A DNA stretch of 64,000 nucleotides from Pectinophora gossypiella (lineage: Eukaryota > Arthropoda > Insecta > Lepidoptera > Gelechiidae): NCBI RefSeq assembly GCF_024362695.1, contig NC_065425.1, positions 9,553,001 to 9,617,000 of the forward strand. Direction: 5' to 3'. The first letter of the stretch is position 1; the number at the start of each line of letters is the position of its first letter. Below are positions 37,001 to 48,243 of this stretch, one piece after another. Made by a program: the position numbers and the translations under genes. The notes under the pieces are model-generated. The model was given only the letters and a program-made list of their open reading frames with translations. It did not search any database and had not been told where the DNA came from.

Positions 37001-38581
37001 ATACATTTATGTATTTTTTTTCATCGTATGAATTCTTTTTTGTGTTAAATTCGGACAGAAACAATGAAAACGGAAGTGTTTCGATTTTTTTGATGAGAAG
37101 TGTATGTTAAATGTTGGTATTTTATCACAACTTTCATGTTACCTCTTACTTTTAACTTCTTTTGACCTAGTTGGTTTCCTACGACGAAGGCCTCGCCATT
37201 TCTTGTCTAGCAACATTATCATGTAAATAATTGTAAAATAAATTTAAGAAGAGCTTACATGGAACAAATGAAAGAGAAGGCGAATGTCGCGTCTTATATA
37301 GAAATTAATGAATTGGCCTGGGATATACAAAAATGGAGAATGCTACACCAACAAGAGTGTGGCTATCAAGTTAATGATGATGATAATATTTACCTGCAGC
37401 CTTCCTTCAGCATTCATGACTCTTTCAACCAGAATCTTCATAGCCGACACAATTTCACTATAATTCCTCTGTCCGCCTTCCAAATACTCATTGAACTGGT
37501 AGATCTCATCCCCAACTTCCATATTCTTCAATATAAAACAAATGGATATAAGAAATCCCCTTATTAGGTTGGGGAAATTCAATTTTTCATCTTTAATTAT
37601 GTTTTTCAATATGTATTTCTGTTGGCTATTCACTTGTTTCTGAAGATCAAGCGTAGAAATGTCATCAGTTTTCGGATTAAATTCAATCGTAAATGTTTTC
37701 TTATCTGCTTCTCCTGTCTGCCTTGCTATTAACGTTTGTGTGTTTTCCGAAGTTGTCTGAGATAGTTTTAGAAATGGAGACATTTTGGCATCCCAATTGG
37801 ATTCCATTACATCCATTTGCTTATCTAGATCTGCTAGCCATTTATCGAAGAAAGGAACTGACTGATTAATATTTTTTATTTTTAATATTTCCATTTTTGT
37901 GTCTTCATCCAGTGAATGTTTTTTAACATAACCATCAACTAAATTGTCAATGAATCCTTGTGCATTTGTTGTTTTTAACTTGTTTTCCATCTGTGTGATG
38001 CGATCTCGTAACTTCTTAGCAATTTTCTCCATAATTTCTCGCTTCCTCAGATAGTTAGAGAACTTACTCAACATTATTTCTGTCTCTTTTTCAATACTCT
38101 CTATAAATCCCTCCTCTTTCTGAGACTTGTATTTTTCAGTCATTTCATTGAAGAGTTTCTTTTGGTGTTCTTTGTCCATTTTCATTAGTAAAACGCGTTG
38201 GACAGCCAATTGAGACATTTGAAACATTAACAGAGTGACCTTGTAGCAATTTGGGTTAACGAAATATGAGGACATCACTGGAGACAGCAAACTTTTACTG
38301 CTGTAGTCAGCAACGAACACTGAAAGCTCATTTCTATAAGTTCTTTCTGTTTTCGAGTCATACAAAGGCCAAGGCAAGGTAACCTGAGGATCGATAATAC
38401 AAACCAAGTAATGCGCCAGATGATTAAACACATTTTGAGTAGGTTTCTCCAAACAATTTTCTTTCAGCATCCGGGACAAGTCAGAAGACATCGGATGGAG
38501 CTTGCTAAGTATCCCAATGTTTAATAACGTCTCTCGTTTTAGAGATATCACAAGATCTCGTTGCAACGACAAGTCCGACAT
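34037..38581 (-). CDS. HAUS6: HAUS augmin-like complex subunit 6 (Dgt6) homologue
   Basis: Two exons on the minus strand, 38581-37394 and 35344-34037 (TAA), join in phase 0 to 831 aa. I start at the ATG at 38581; the frame is open for seven more codons upstream but begins with TTG. Residues 1-150 look like the HAUS6 N-terminal domain: ENCLEKPTQNVFNHLAHYL, then LPWPLYDSKTERTYRNELS, then SSYFVNPNCYKVTLLMFQ. Long charged helices at about 160-260 fit the coiled-coil part that assembles with other augmin subunits. Exon 2 encodes a basic, Ser-rich, probably disordered C-terminal half. Augmin recruits gamma-tubulin to spindle microtubules for branching nucleation. The single 2-kb intron carries a Tc1 element. 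Head-to-head with NOP56. The distant C-terminal half is assigned by splicing only. Confidence 0.82.
35395..35640 (+). pseudogene. LINE RT C-terminal fragment followed by SINE family M tail
   Basis: The + strand encodes RRWEDEIVRVACRIWTKTA then EWNRLGEAFANGHTD, the typical end of an RT/endonuclease polyprotein of insect LINEs. It has no core domains. 35580-35640 is a family M SINE tail in opposite orientation. Both lie inside the HAUS6 intron. Confidence 0.7.
35741..37102 (-). mobile_element. Tc1-type DNA transposon, 1362 bp, internally deleted
   Basis: Perfect 27-bp terminal inverted repeats begin CACTTCTCATCAAAAAAATC. The element is flanked by TA on both sides (35739-35740 and 37103-37104), the standard Tc1/mariner target duplication. 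It occupies much of the HAUS6 intron in the same orientation as the gene. Confidence 0.93.
35996..36764 (-). pseudogene. Tc1 transposase, core deleted and frameshifted
   Basis: From ATG 36764 the frame gives a helix-turn-helix region (VVALLDSGLSQRVVAARLHL, then SSVHRVYKRYRETG) and a linker. It reaches the first catalytic Asp in LFSDECKI and continues to YRRDGERYY, then stops at 36219. The other frame (to 35996) supplies the end of the catalytic domain, SPDMNPIEHLWDELKRR with the terminal acid residue. The segment between these, normally about 100 residues with the second catalytic Asp, is absent. One internal deletion explains both the loss and the frame change. The product cannot be an active transposase, but intact TIRs mean it could be moved by an enzyme from elsewhere. 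Confidence 0.9.
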
Positions 38582-39458
38582 ATTTACGGATTTTCCCGAC
38601 AACTAATCTAAATAAACAGTCTTCGAATTCGTAGGAAACACTAAATGACCTATTACACTGTCACAACATTTTCAATCACATATAATTTGTATTTTTTTCG
38701 AAAATCTTTACAATAAATAACAAGAAGAACCGAAGCCACCATTCGAACAACAATTTTGTGTCAAAATTTTTCCGTTGACGTTTGAAATAATAGTCAGTTT
38801 GCGCTAAATAGTATGAACTCTTAATTTAATTTTGAAAAGAGATAGCTAATATTTACGATTTCCATATTTAGCTTTCTCTTGCCAATATTAGCAAAAGCTG
38901 TAGTTAAGTGAAATAAACGCAAAATAAAATCGTTTAGAAATTGATAAAATAAAATATTATAATATATTTGATTTATTTAAAAATATTATATTATTTATAA
39001 AATCGTTATTTTAGCGATATTTGTGTCGTTTATGCATTTATTACACATTTTATATTAAAGTAGGGATTTAAACATAGGATTTAAACGTATTTTTCTTATC
39101 GTTATTATATGTTATAGTTTTTGAACGAAACAAATTTTACGTTTCAAATAACGCAGCTACTTTATGCTGATTGTCTTTTATCACGAATAAAACTTCATGA
39201 AAATTAAAATTTTGAAAGCAGTACTTCAATAATATTTTTGCTTTTATCTTAGTTAATCAAAATCTAACTTTCTGTTTTTCTTTGTAATCTTATAACAACT
39301 TATTTTGAATCAGTTCGTGATCCAGCCAGCATCCCTTACAACGGAACTTATAACCTCAAAAAGCGCGCTTTCCGCATTTCCGCATAGTGGGAGAACAAAA
39401 CACACGTGTTTTGTTTCTCCAAAATAATGATATAAAATAAGTGATAAATCTTCTCAAA
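38582..39458. promoter_or_regulatory. divergent promoter region shared by HAUS6 and NOP56
   Basis: 877 bp separate the two start codons. The middle (38820-39120) is extremely AT-rich. The only striking motif is the E-box palindrome next to NOP56. Neither gene has an evident TATA box at a fixed distance. Confidence 0.55.
39390..39420 (+). promoter_or_regulatory. CACGTG E-box inside a near-perfect palindrome, NOP56 promoter
   Basis: CACGTG at 39403-39408 is 51 nt before the NOP56 ATG. The flanks GGAGAACAAAAC and GTTTTGTTTCTCC are inverted copies save for one extra base. In Drosophila, promoter-proximal CACGTG sites are the known mark of Myc-regulated ribosome-biogenesis genes, NOP56 included; binding here is inferred. 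Confidence 0.6.
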
Positions 39459-42400
39459 ATGGTTTGTATTGTGACATTTACCTTACAAATAACTGCTTAC
39501 GATGTTAATGGTATAAAGTTAGTGATAATGACTTGTATTTTCAGAGTAAACTATACGTATTGTTCGAGCATAGTGCGGGCTTCGCTCTATTCCGTGTGGC
39601 AGAATTCGAAGAGTTGGCAGCATTTCTGCCTCAGGTGGAGGAGTCAGTGACGGACCTTCAGCGTTTCAACTCTGTGGTAACGCTAATCGGGTTCCAACCG
39701 TTCAAATCTGCTGTTACCGCGTTGGAGAACATAAACTCTGTCTCAGAAGGTTAGTTTCAGCACGTTTTATTTTTTATTAACTTACAACAGCGTGGTCTGT
39801 TTCGTGAGTGTGTAGCGGGAACATAAATAGAGGGAATTCATTACGTAGCATCTGACGTACCTACATAAACAAGAATGACTTATAAATAAGGCATAAACAC
39901 TTGTATCAAATCAAAAATACTTTATTGCACATGAGACATTTTAAAACACACACAAGAAAGATTGACAGTAGCCTTGGGTAGCTCAAGAGAGAGTGATAAA
40001 ACAATACAATACAATACAAATACACAAAAAAAAAAAATACAAAAAAAAATAATACATAAAAATGATATATATCCGTACAAGAGATATAATATATCACCAT
40101 ATCACCTCATTTCTAATTATATCTCTAGCTCACTAGTTTTAGGAATAATTTTTGAGCGACTGAAATACCGTAACACTGAGCCGAGAAGATATACGAAAGT
40201 AAGCGAGACGTTGTTATGCGTATACTATCGGAAAGACAGAGATAGTAGATGATATACGAAAGTAAGCGAGACGTTGTTATGCGTATACTATCGGAAAGAC
40301 AGAGATAGATTATGGCGTTGTATCTCCTGTTTTAGGCTGGTTGGCCGGCGGTTATGGAACGCACTCAAAATTATTTTAAATTTTAATTAAATTATGGTGA
40401 ATAACATGAAAACAGTCGTCGCTAACTAAAGTTATCATTTTTATCTCTGTTTTATTTCTGTCTTCAAAATTAAATCTCGCTCAACAATACAAATGCATCA
40501 TTCAGTTGGCAGATATTGATAGGATTTATGCACTGAGCTAAATGAGCTACTGAGCCGAAAGAGTGATATATATCTTCTGATGCAAAAGACATATATCAAT
40601 CTTTTCTTTTCAATGAGTGATAGCGCCCAAGGCTAATTGACAGTCTAAGAAATAAAATATATTAATTAACGTACAATTTTTTTATGTTGTCTTATCATTT
40701 CATATATGTAAATTTTGTAAAAAAATATGTAAAATCTATCCGGATTAGAAGAATAAGTTATATTTATGCCAAGTATGATTGAGGCCAATAAAAATGAGCA
40801 TTTTAATTACGGCTTAATTATCGAAAATTTATTGAGATGAATGCTGTTTTTATGTAGCTTTTTATAATAACATTTAATAAAAAATACTTAACTAACCAAA
40901 ATTAACTGCAAAAGTCTTATGTATGACTTAAAAAGTAAAAATATGATAAGAATAATTATTGTTTCTTATTTTCATTCTGAAGAAAATATTTTTCTTTGTA
41001 CTTCCAGGAATTGTTCCTGAGGACCTGAACCTGTTCTTAGAGGGCGCTCTGCCCAAGAGGAAGAAACGGTCAAAATGCACCCTCGGTGTTCTAGACCCCA
41101 AGCTCGGGGCCGCCATCAGCGAGGCCCTAGAGATCCCTTGTTCTCACACCGGCGCTGTTCCTGAACTCCTGAGGGGTAAGGGAAAAAAGTAAATGTTTAT
41201 TCAGGACTGTCTGTTACCCACAACCTTATTCACCTAAATAAGAATAAAATAAATTTATTGCCTGAAACCCTAAGTTTCATACAAACTTTATTCCCTTAAT
41301 CTTAATAGTGTGTAACATTTGTTTTTCTTAATATATATTTTTTTATTTTTTAGTTCATTTTTTAATTTTATTTTGTGCAAGTTCGCCTTGTGCTATTAAG
41401 AAAAAAACAAATGTTACACATTATTAAGATAACTAACTATATGTAAAAACCTGTCAGAAATAAAGGCTTATATTATTTAATCCCTTAATGATGGAGTTTC
41501 GCCAAAATTGGGCCTTCATTTTCTTTGTAGCGCTCAACAACCTTAAAGGAACCCCCTTAAAGGAAAACTTGAGACTCTTAGTTTCTGAGATTGATATTAT
41601 ATTATGACAGTGATGTTTAAATTTTATGTAGGTATATTTTCGACTTTTTTGACAAAATAAACTTAAAAACGACTACTGTACTAATACTGTATTGCAGTGC
41701 TCCATATTCCAGTGTATATCAATTTGTTTCACGCTAGGGCTGCTTGGAAGAAATTGCTATTTACAAATAAGGTGATCATACTTCATTGAAAAAAGAAAAA
41801 GATTTTTGTTAAGTTTGAAATCTGCCTTTATTTAGTAATCAGAATTCCATAATTTATGTTTTCAACTAGGATACTAATTGCTACCCAATTGTATTGTAAA
41901 AATTTCACCACATGATTCTACTCCCGACAGGAATCCGGCATCACTTCCACAACCTAATCAAAGGTTTGACGCTGAAAGCATGCAGCGTAGCCCAGCTCGG
42001 TCTTGGCCATTCATACTCCCGAGCCCGGGTCAAATTCAACGTGCACCGAGTAGACAACATGATCATACAGTCCATCGCTCTCCTGGACCAGTTAGACAAG
42101 GATGTCAATACGTTCTCTATGAGAATCAGGTGGGTGTCAATGTGGCAACATAACCAGTATTTGTGTTATTAAGCTAATATGAGTCAAAACTTTTTACCCC
42201 TAGGCAAAGGATTGGTCAACCAGATAATAGTGGCTCTGCCAACCAGCAATTAACTTCTCCATTGCTAAGAGAAATCACACCTTGAGAGCGAAAAACCCTT
42301 CTCACGTCTAAATTCCGGGCACATTCCAACAATATAATGGTAAAGGTCATCGGTCTTATGACAGACAAAAAAAAAGGGCCATGTACATTTATAACTCCAT

Positions 42401-45400
42401 TGGTAACTGTCATGTTGTAAATAATAAATAAATAAGCTTATGCTACACTGTTATAACGAATGAAATAAGCACGCCACTTACTGGTGCTACCTCATCATCA
42501 GCCCATTAACGTCCCCACTGCTGGGGCACGGGCCTTCCCTATGGACGGATAGGGAGATCGGGCCTTAAACCATCACGCGGGCCCAGTGCGATTGATGGTT
42601 ATTAACGACTGCTAATGCAGCCGGGACCAACGGCTTAACGTGCCTTCCGAAGCACGGAGGAGCTCAAGATGAAAACTTTTTTTCTTTTGTGGTCACCCAT
42701 CCTATGACCGGCCTTTGCGAAAGTTGCTTTACTTCAACAATCGCAGGCCGAGCGCGTTAACCGCTGCGCCACCGAGCTACTGGTGCTAATTGTTGGAAAA
42801 ACTCTTTAATAATAAGGACACTGGCTGTTTTTTGATATGATGTTTATCTATGTTTTTTAAAATTGTTCTTTTTTCACTCTGATGCTGTCTACCTAAAGGC
42901 TAGGCAATAAAGCTCTCTTTTACATAACTTTTGCGCCTTATTACTGCACTACATAAAAAATATAACTTTTAAAATTTTATCTAAAATATATATTAAATTT
43001 ATTTTTTTATTGGTGTAATTTTATTATTTGTTCATTTACAAACAATCAAAAGGAAACTACTTTTTAAAACACATTTAAAATAATTATTGTACACTTGTAT
43101 CATAGAAGATTCTTCACTCAACATGTGTTTTTCTTCATCAATATTTTTCTTCAAAATTGACTAACCAACCCTCTTTTCCTTCCAGAGAGTGGTACTCCTA
43201 CCATTTCCCGGAGCTGATCAGCATTGTACCGGAGAACTACCTTTACAGCAAATGCGCGGAGTTCATTAAAGACCGCAAGTCCCTCTCAGAGGAGTCTCTG
43301 GAGCCCCTGACAGAGATACTCGGAGACTCAGAGAAGGCCCAGGCTATTATTGATGCTGCTAAAATGTCCATGGGTATGGATATATCGCCTGTGGATCTGA
43401 TCAATATTCAGATGTTCGCTGGGAGAGTTGTCGGACTGAGTAATTACAGGTTTGTTACTCTTTTATGTAACTTTATAATACGTTTGAAGAAATTACATAC
43501 TTAAAAATTTATAATAAAGACCGGGTTTTAAGGAAAGAGACGGGATGACTGATGAGATTGGAGTGGAGTATCAGTCATCCCGTGATCATGGCACTTGCAA
43601 CAGTGTCGAAATATGGGGAGTCTCATATCCCTATTTTAAATGTGGTAAGAACCCGGTATGTGTTTTAATTATCAGCACCATTATCAGAAAAAAACTACAA
43701 ACAAATTTATCATACTGCGTCTCCCTCTAGGAAGCAGATATCGGAGTACCTTCACACGAAGATGACGTCGGTGGCGCCCAACCTGTCGGTGCTGGTGGGC
43801 GACCAGGTGGGCGCGCGGCTCATCAGCAAGGCGGGGTCACTGACCTCCCTCGCCAAGTACCCCGCCTCCACGCTGCAGATACTCGGTACGTGGTGTTGGG
43901 ACTTTTAAGAGGTGTATGTACAGTCACGAGTATTAATATGTATATACACTTTGGTACCATGTCACATTAACTTTTTTGACAAATTGAACTGTAAGTCGCA
44001 CTAAATGTCAAATTGAAATGTTAGTGCGACAGAGTCCTAAACGCTCTAACCACTAGACCAAAGAGGCTGTTTCATCAAACGTACTTGTAATCACATTTTT
44101 TTTCCTCCTCACAGGCGCAGAGAAGGCCCTGTTTCGCGCCCTGAAGACGCGCTCCAACACCCCAAAGTACGGTCTGCTATACCACTCGACGTTCATCGGG
44201 CGTGCCGGCCTCAAGAACAAGGGCCGCATCAGCCGTTACCTCGCCAACAAGTGCTCCATCGCCTCCAGGATCGACTGCTTCTCTGGTACGTAAAAAAAAA
44301 AACATTCCTTTTGTCACAAAACACACAACACACACAGTCACAGTCATCAACACATAACGTAAGCTCACCACTATAGGCAGTCCATGGTCCAGTGGTTGAG
44401 CGTTCTGCTGGACCATCCGGAGGTCCCGGCTTCGAATCCCGTTGGGGAGAAATCACTTTGTGATCCCTAGTTTGGTTAGGACATTGCAGGCTGATCACCT
44501 GATTGTCCAGAAGTAAGATCATCCGTGCTTCGGAAGGCACGTTAAGTCGTTGATCCCGGTTACTACTTACTGATGTAAGTACGTAGTCGTTACCTGAGTC
44601 ACGGCAGGGGCCTTTGGCGGCTCAATAATAACCCTGACACCAGGGTTGATGAGGTCGGTCATCACAACCCACACGATAGAAGAAGAAGATAGGCAGTTTT
44701 CACTAATACAGTTGGCTCGACCATCATAGACGGCGATACGGCTCACCTATCACGTTGGTCTAACAGAAAGCTCGTTAAGATGTGGGTACAGTCATGAGCA
44801 ATATAATGTACCCACTTTAGGACTCTGTCGCACTAACACATTTGACATTTAGTGAGACTTACAGTTCAATTTGTCAGAAAAGTTAATGTGACATGGTACC
44901 AAAGTGTATACATATTAATGCTTGTGACCGTACGTAGTTCATCTAAGGTGGTACATCCACCTCTGGCTACCCCAGTTGGGATATAGTCGTTAGCTTATGT
45001 TATCTCTTATATTTTTTCATGGTACTATACTGTATTATGTAACTATGCACACTTTGATCTATCGTAAGCGCCATCTATCGCTTGACGGTAATAACAGTAG
45101 TGCTAAAGTAACAGCTGCGTGACTCATGCGCAATCGTATATGTTTGTGAACATGTCCAGTCGTAGCTACATAATTACTGACAATATTGTCACACTTCATA
45201 CACTGCATAGAAAACTCATCAGGGATGTTATGGAATATATCGGATACGGATTTAAGAATGATTATTGGGTACTTGACTTGGTCAAAGATAAACTATAAAA
45301 TGCTAATCTAGAAATAGAAGCCAGTCTAGGATGTTCAAAAATCAATCTCATTTTACTTTTCGACTTATATTCGAGTTTTATTTGTGAATTAAGTAACAAT

Positions 45401-47681
45401 GAGTACGACGTTTGACCGCTTTTATTGATGACGTCACTAGTCAGTATTTCCATACAAACTCCATAGAAAACTTTCGTTTTGACGTTTCGTAAAAAGTATC
45501 TCATTTGACTAGGTTGTCAAGAAGCCTATTATACTGGATACGGTTACGGACACCGATAATAAATTATTTCGGATTATCCGTTAGTTTCGGATAATTTCGG
45601 TTACGGATATTATTTTTTTAAGAAATTTCTAAAGTAAAATACAAATACATACATACATACATAAACTCACGCCCGTAATCCCTAATGGGGTGGGCAGAGC
45701 CACAAGTAATCAAAGACAACTTGCAGCCACTGTTGATACGATGTCGTAAGCTGGATATGATGACCTTTATGGTGATAAGGGATCAGCCTATCGCCCATAA
45801 CATTAGTCCATCGTGTTAGATGGCACAATCCCTCTGTCGGTTTTTACGACATGCCCGGGAAGACAAGCAGCTGAATGTGTTCTATGTTTTTTATTTGCTC
45901 CCAGAACAGCATAGAAGCAAAATACAAATACTTAGGTAATAAAGTGGTTTTATTTATAACGACACAAGTTACAACGACAAGTTATACTATAGGTATGTTA
46001 TGACGACAAAAGACTTGTGTGTCGGCACTGGCAGCGACCAGCCGATCAAAACAACATGTCATAACTTGTCTCAATTAGGCTCCGCCCCTATCCGATATTA
46101 TCCGAAACTTTTATTTCGGATTCGGTTACGGTTACGGATGATTTTTTATGTCGGATATCCGATAGTTACGGTTACTGTTACGGAGCTTCCTAACATCCCT
46201 GATTCTCACCGTGTGCTGTCTAGCACGTAGGTGTGAACGAGACAACCCACGCGTTCCCTCTTACTCTTTAGCGGCTTACGGGAAGTAAGACCCAGAAGGC
46301 GCGTCAGGCTGCGTTTCCATTGACGCGGAGTTGTGCAGGAATCGACCAATCACCGCGAGGGAGAGAGTGACAGACCGTCGTTTTTCGCTCTCTCGAACGC
46401 TATGATTGGTCAAATCGGCACATCTCCGATCTTCTCCGCCCATTTCCGCGTCAGTAGAAACCCGGCCTAAGATGAACTAAGTAGCCACACCTCACCGAGC
46501 TTTCTGTTAGACCAGCGTGATATGTTAAATATTATTGTTTGTATTGCTTATAATTTAAATGTAACGATTAACAACTTGTTAGTGTATTATAATGTATATT
46601 TTTTCTTTAAAATGTTTTAGCAGAGGCTAAAATAGTAAGTTCTAACTATAATGGTAAGGTTTGAACGTGACTTCTGTGATACGGCCTTTATTTTTATTAT
46701 GTGGTCGAGCCTAATGTGTTAGGGAAAACTGTACTTAAGATAAATTATTAACTCAATGGTGCAAGTCCGGTGGGTTTGAACCGGCGCTCCCCGAATGGGA
46801 AACAAGACCACAGTGACTATACTCACTTATTCCCTTTATTGATGTCTATAGGGATTCTCTTAAAATGCATAAATGGTTTTGTCATAATTTTAATTATCAT
46901 AATCCTTTTCGCATAACGTTTTTAAGCATAATAGTACTTTTCCATAATAACATCTAAGAATACTGGTTTGTAAGGTATAACGTATTTTTGGACTAATATT
47001 TGTTGGTATAAATTTGATTCGCATATAAATAGGTATCCATACTTCTTTTTTAGAATAATAGTGTTTTGTCATAATTTTTACAGTAGGTTAGGGTGCGGCG
47101 GGGGTGGCCCTTGGGCCACCCCTACGCCGCCAGCATGTTTATCTTACACACGAAATGTATACTGAATGATCACCAACAGCATGAATAGAGTCAAAATATA
47201 TAAAAAGTCACAATCATGAACCAAATGCAACCAAGGAAAAAGTAAGTTTCGGAAATGTTCAAAGTTGTGCCAATTCGGAGTATAGTTTTTATGCTTATAA
47301 TACTTATGCTTATGGTAGTTATGAGTTTCAAAATTATGCTTAAAAAGTTATGACAAATTAATACTATGCGTAACTAATAATAGGACAAGTAACATTATGC
47401 CATGGTAAATTATTACATAAAAAATTATGCGTAAAAATAGAGAACCATGTCTATATTGTCTCCTTCCAGAAACCCAAACAACAGTGTTCGGTGAAAAACT
47501 CCGGCAGCAGGTGGAAGACCGCTTGAAGTTCTACGAGACGGGCGACATCCCCAAGAAGAACATCGAGGTGATGAAAGAAGCCATGGAAGAAGCGATGCAG
47601 CAGGTTGAAGCTGAGAGCAGCGCCAAGAAGAAGAAGAAAAAGAAGAAGAAGAAGGAAGAAGTAGCCATGGATGAGGATTAG
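39459..47681 (+). CDS. NOP56: nucleolar protein 56, box C/D snoRNP core protein
   Basis: Eight exons, 39459-39461 (ATG only), 39545-39749, 41008-41175, 41931-42129, 43186-43449, 43731-43885, 44115-44285 and 47470-47681 (TAG), join in phase to 458 aa. The N-terminal NOP5NT domain starts MSKLYVLFEHSAGFALF. The NOSIC/Nop core shows QLGLGHSYSRARVKFNVHRV, then RVDNMIIQSIALLDQLDKD, then GSLTSLAKYPAS, then GAEKALFRALKTR and HSTFIGRAGLKNKGRISRYL. It ends in a poly-Lys tail (ten lysines) and EEVAMDED, shorter than the KKE tail of vertebrates. NOP56 pairs with NOP58, fibrillarin and 15.5K in the nucleolus to guide rRNA 2'-O-methylation and pre-rRNA processing. The 3.2-kb last intron is full of transposons. 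Convergent with POLR1B. Confidence 0.97.
39905..40320. repeat. NOP56 intron 2: retroposon 3' end and a 63-bp direct duplication
   Basis: 39905-40050 looks like a minus-strand retroposon 3' end (complement of AATAAAGTATTTTTGATTTG). At 40181-40310 the word ATACGAAAGTAAGCGAGACG occurs twice, 63 nt apart (40191 and 40254), as an almost identical tandem pair. A hairpin with arms GTGATATATATCTT and AAGACATATATCA follows at about 40560-40605. Confidence 0.7.
41299..41430. repeat. foldback in NOP56 intron 3, ~36-nt arms
   Basis: The left arm (41299-41333) and right arm (41394-41430) are inverted copies containing GTGTGTAACATTTGTTTTTC, separated by about 60 AT-rich nt. This could be a small MITE or a structured RNA. 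41790-41875 nearby is a MITE family I fragment. Confidence 0.7.
42490..42777 (-). repeat. SINE family A in NOP56 intron 4, 11-bp target-site duplication
   Basis: TACTGGTGCTA at 42479-42489 and 42778-42788 brackets a full-length antisense copy that runs from (ATC)n to GCGCCACCGAGC. Confidence 0.9.
43519..43658 (+). ncRNA. candidate structured RNA in NOP56 intron 5
   Basis: An outer stem pairs ACCGGGTT (43520-43527) with AACCCGGT (43650-43657). Inside are a perfect 14-bp hairpin (43540-43553 with 43570-43583), a 6-bp hairpin (43590-43595 with 43602-43607) and an ATATG/CATAT hairpin near 43611-43628. The words CTGATGAG (43549) and CGAAA (43607) match hammerhead core elements but do not fold into one simultaneously with the long hairpin. 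Several NOP56 genes host intronic snoRNAs, but clear C/D or H/ACA boxes are not visible here. A repeat-derived origin is equally possible. Confidence 0.35.
43918..44040 (+). mobile_element. MITE family F, right end lost
   Basis: It begins TACAGTCACGAGTATTAATA and runs to GACAGAGTCCTAAA, where it stops short of the usual right TIR. It lies in NOP56 intron 6, between the exons ending at 43885 and beginning at 44115. Confidence 0.65.
44386..45005. repeat. NOP56 intron 7 cluster: SINE B, then SINE E split by MITE F
   Basis: 44386-44690 is a near-complete family B SINE with tRNA-like head (GGTCCAGTGGTTGAGCG). 44692-44787 and 44937-45005 are the two halves of a family E repeat, interrupted at 44788-44935 by a family F MITE with flanking GTAC. 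Rejoining the halves restores the order seen in other E copies. Confidence 0.8.
45222..46201. mobile_element. hAT-like element interrupted by MITE I and SINE D
   Basis: The ends CAGGGATGTTATGGA and the complement CAGGGATGTTAGGAA are TIRs of the hAT type. Flanking octamers AAACTCAT and ATTCTCAC agree at 5 of 8. Its own sequence is rich in CGGATACGG/CGGTTACGGAT repeats in both orientations. 45262-45540 (family I) and 45644-45920 (family D with its ACAT microsatellite) are later insertions. Confidence 0.65.
46851..47446. mobile_element. 596-bp non-autonomous element with 9-bp target-site duplication (Merlin- or Mutator-like)
   Basis: ATGTCTATA at 46842-46850 and 47447-47455 is a perfect 9-bp duplication. 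The ends GGGATTCTCTTAAAATGCAT and (complement of the right end) GGTTCTCTATTTTTACGCAT are imperfect TIRs. Inside, CATAAT words dominate the left half and ATTATG(C) words the right half, and a very GC-rich hairpin (GGGGGTGGCCC with GGGCCACCCC) sits at 47092-47135. There is no ORF. 9-bp duplications are known for Mutator-like and Merlin elements. It ends 23 nt before NOP56 exon 8. Confidence 0.85.
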
Positions 47682-47759
47682 TTAGGAGGTTGGATGAGCT
47701 GGATATTGGTTTGCTACTGTTATTGTGACTCGAAGTTTTTTTATGTTGGATTGGGAGCC

Positions 47760-47765
47760 AATAAA
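47760..47765 (+). terminator. NOP56 polyadenylation signal AATAAA
   Basis: AATAAA 79 nt after the NOP56 stop codon. Confidence 0.7.
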
Positions 47766-47933
47766 AAACAATGCGTTCAGCAGTACAATGCGATGCGAAA
47801 GAATATAATATGTCCCACTGCTATTATGCATCCCTGTGAAATCTCTGTACGTACCTCTGTGTGTTGTCTACGTATTGTAATCTGTATTGAGTTACAATAC
47901 GTACACAAGGTCACGACCATGGTATAAGAAAAC

Positions 47934-48243
47934 CAGGTATGCTCAAAACTGACAGCTAACATTTCAAGGTTGACTTGCACCTGACGTCATCCCACCTTGT
48001 ATTGCCATTTCGTAATAAACACATTACCCACGACCAAAAAGGAAGTTTTGAACTTTTAGTAAAAGATTTACTTTCAGTTTTAATATTTTTTAAGTAATAG
48101 TAATTAAATACATTAGTCAGGAATTCACTTAAATTTCAATAATAATATTTACGTCCTTGGAAACTTGGAAATACCAATTTAATGGTAATACTTACGTCAT
48201 CAAGGGCTAGCAATGGCGGCTTGTCATAGGATTGAGCATACCT
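47934..48243 (+). mobile_element. 310-bp MITE with CAGGTATGCTCAA ends
   Basis: The left end CAGGTATGCTCAAAACTGAC and the complement of the right end, CAGGTATGCTCAATCC, share 13 bp. A second, inverted and interrupted copy is at 59548-60086. Confidence 0.75.

Noticed and set aside
43549..43611. functional hammerhead ribozyme
   Set aside because: CTGATGAG and CGAAA are there, but CTGATGAG is buried in a perfect 14-bp hairpin and stem I does not pair; kept only as a hint.
47092..47135. Rho-independent terminator
   Set aside because: GC-rich hairpin, but this is a eukaryotic intron and the hairpin is the centre of the 9-bp-duplication element.
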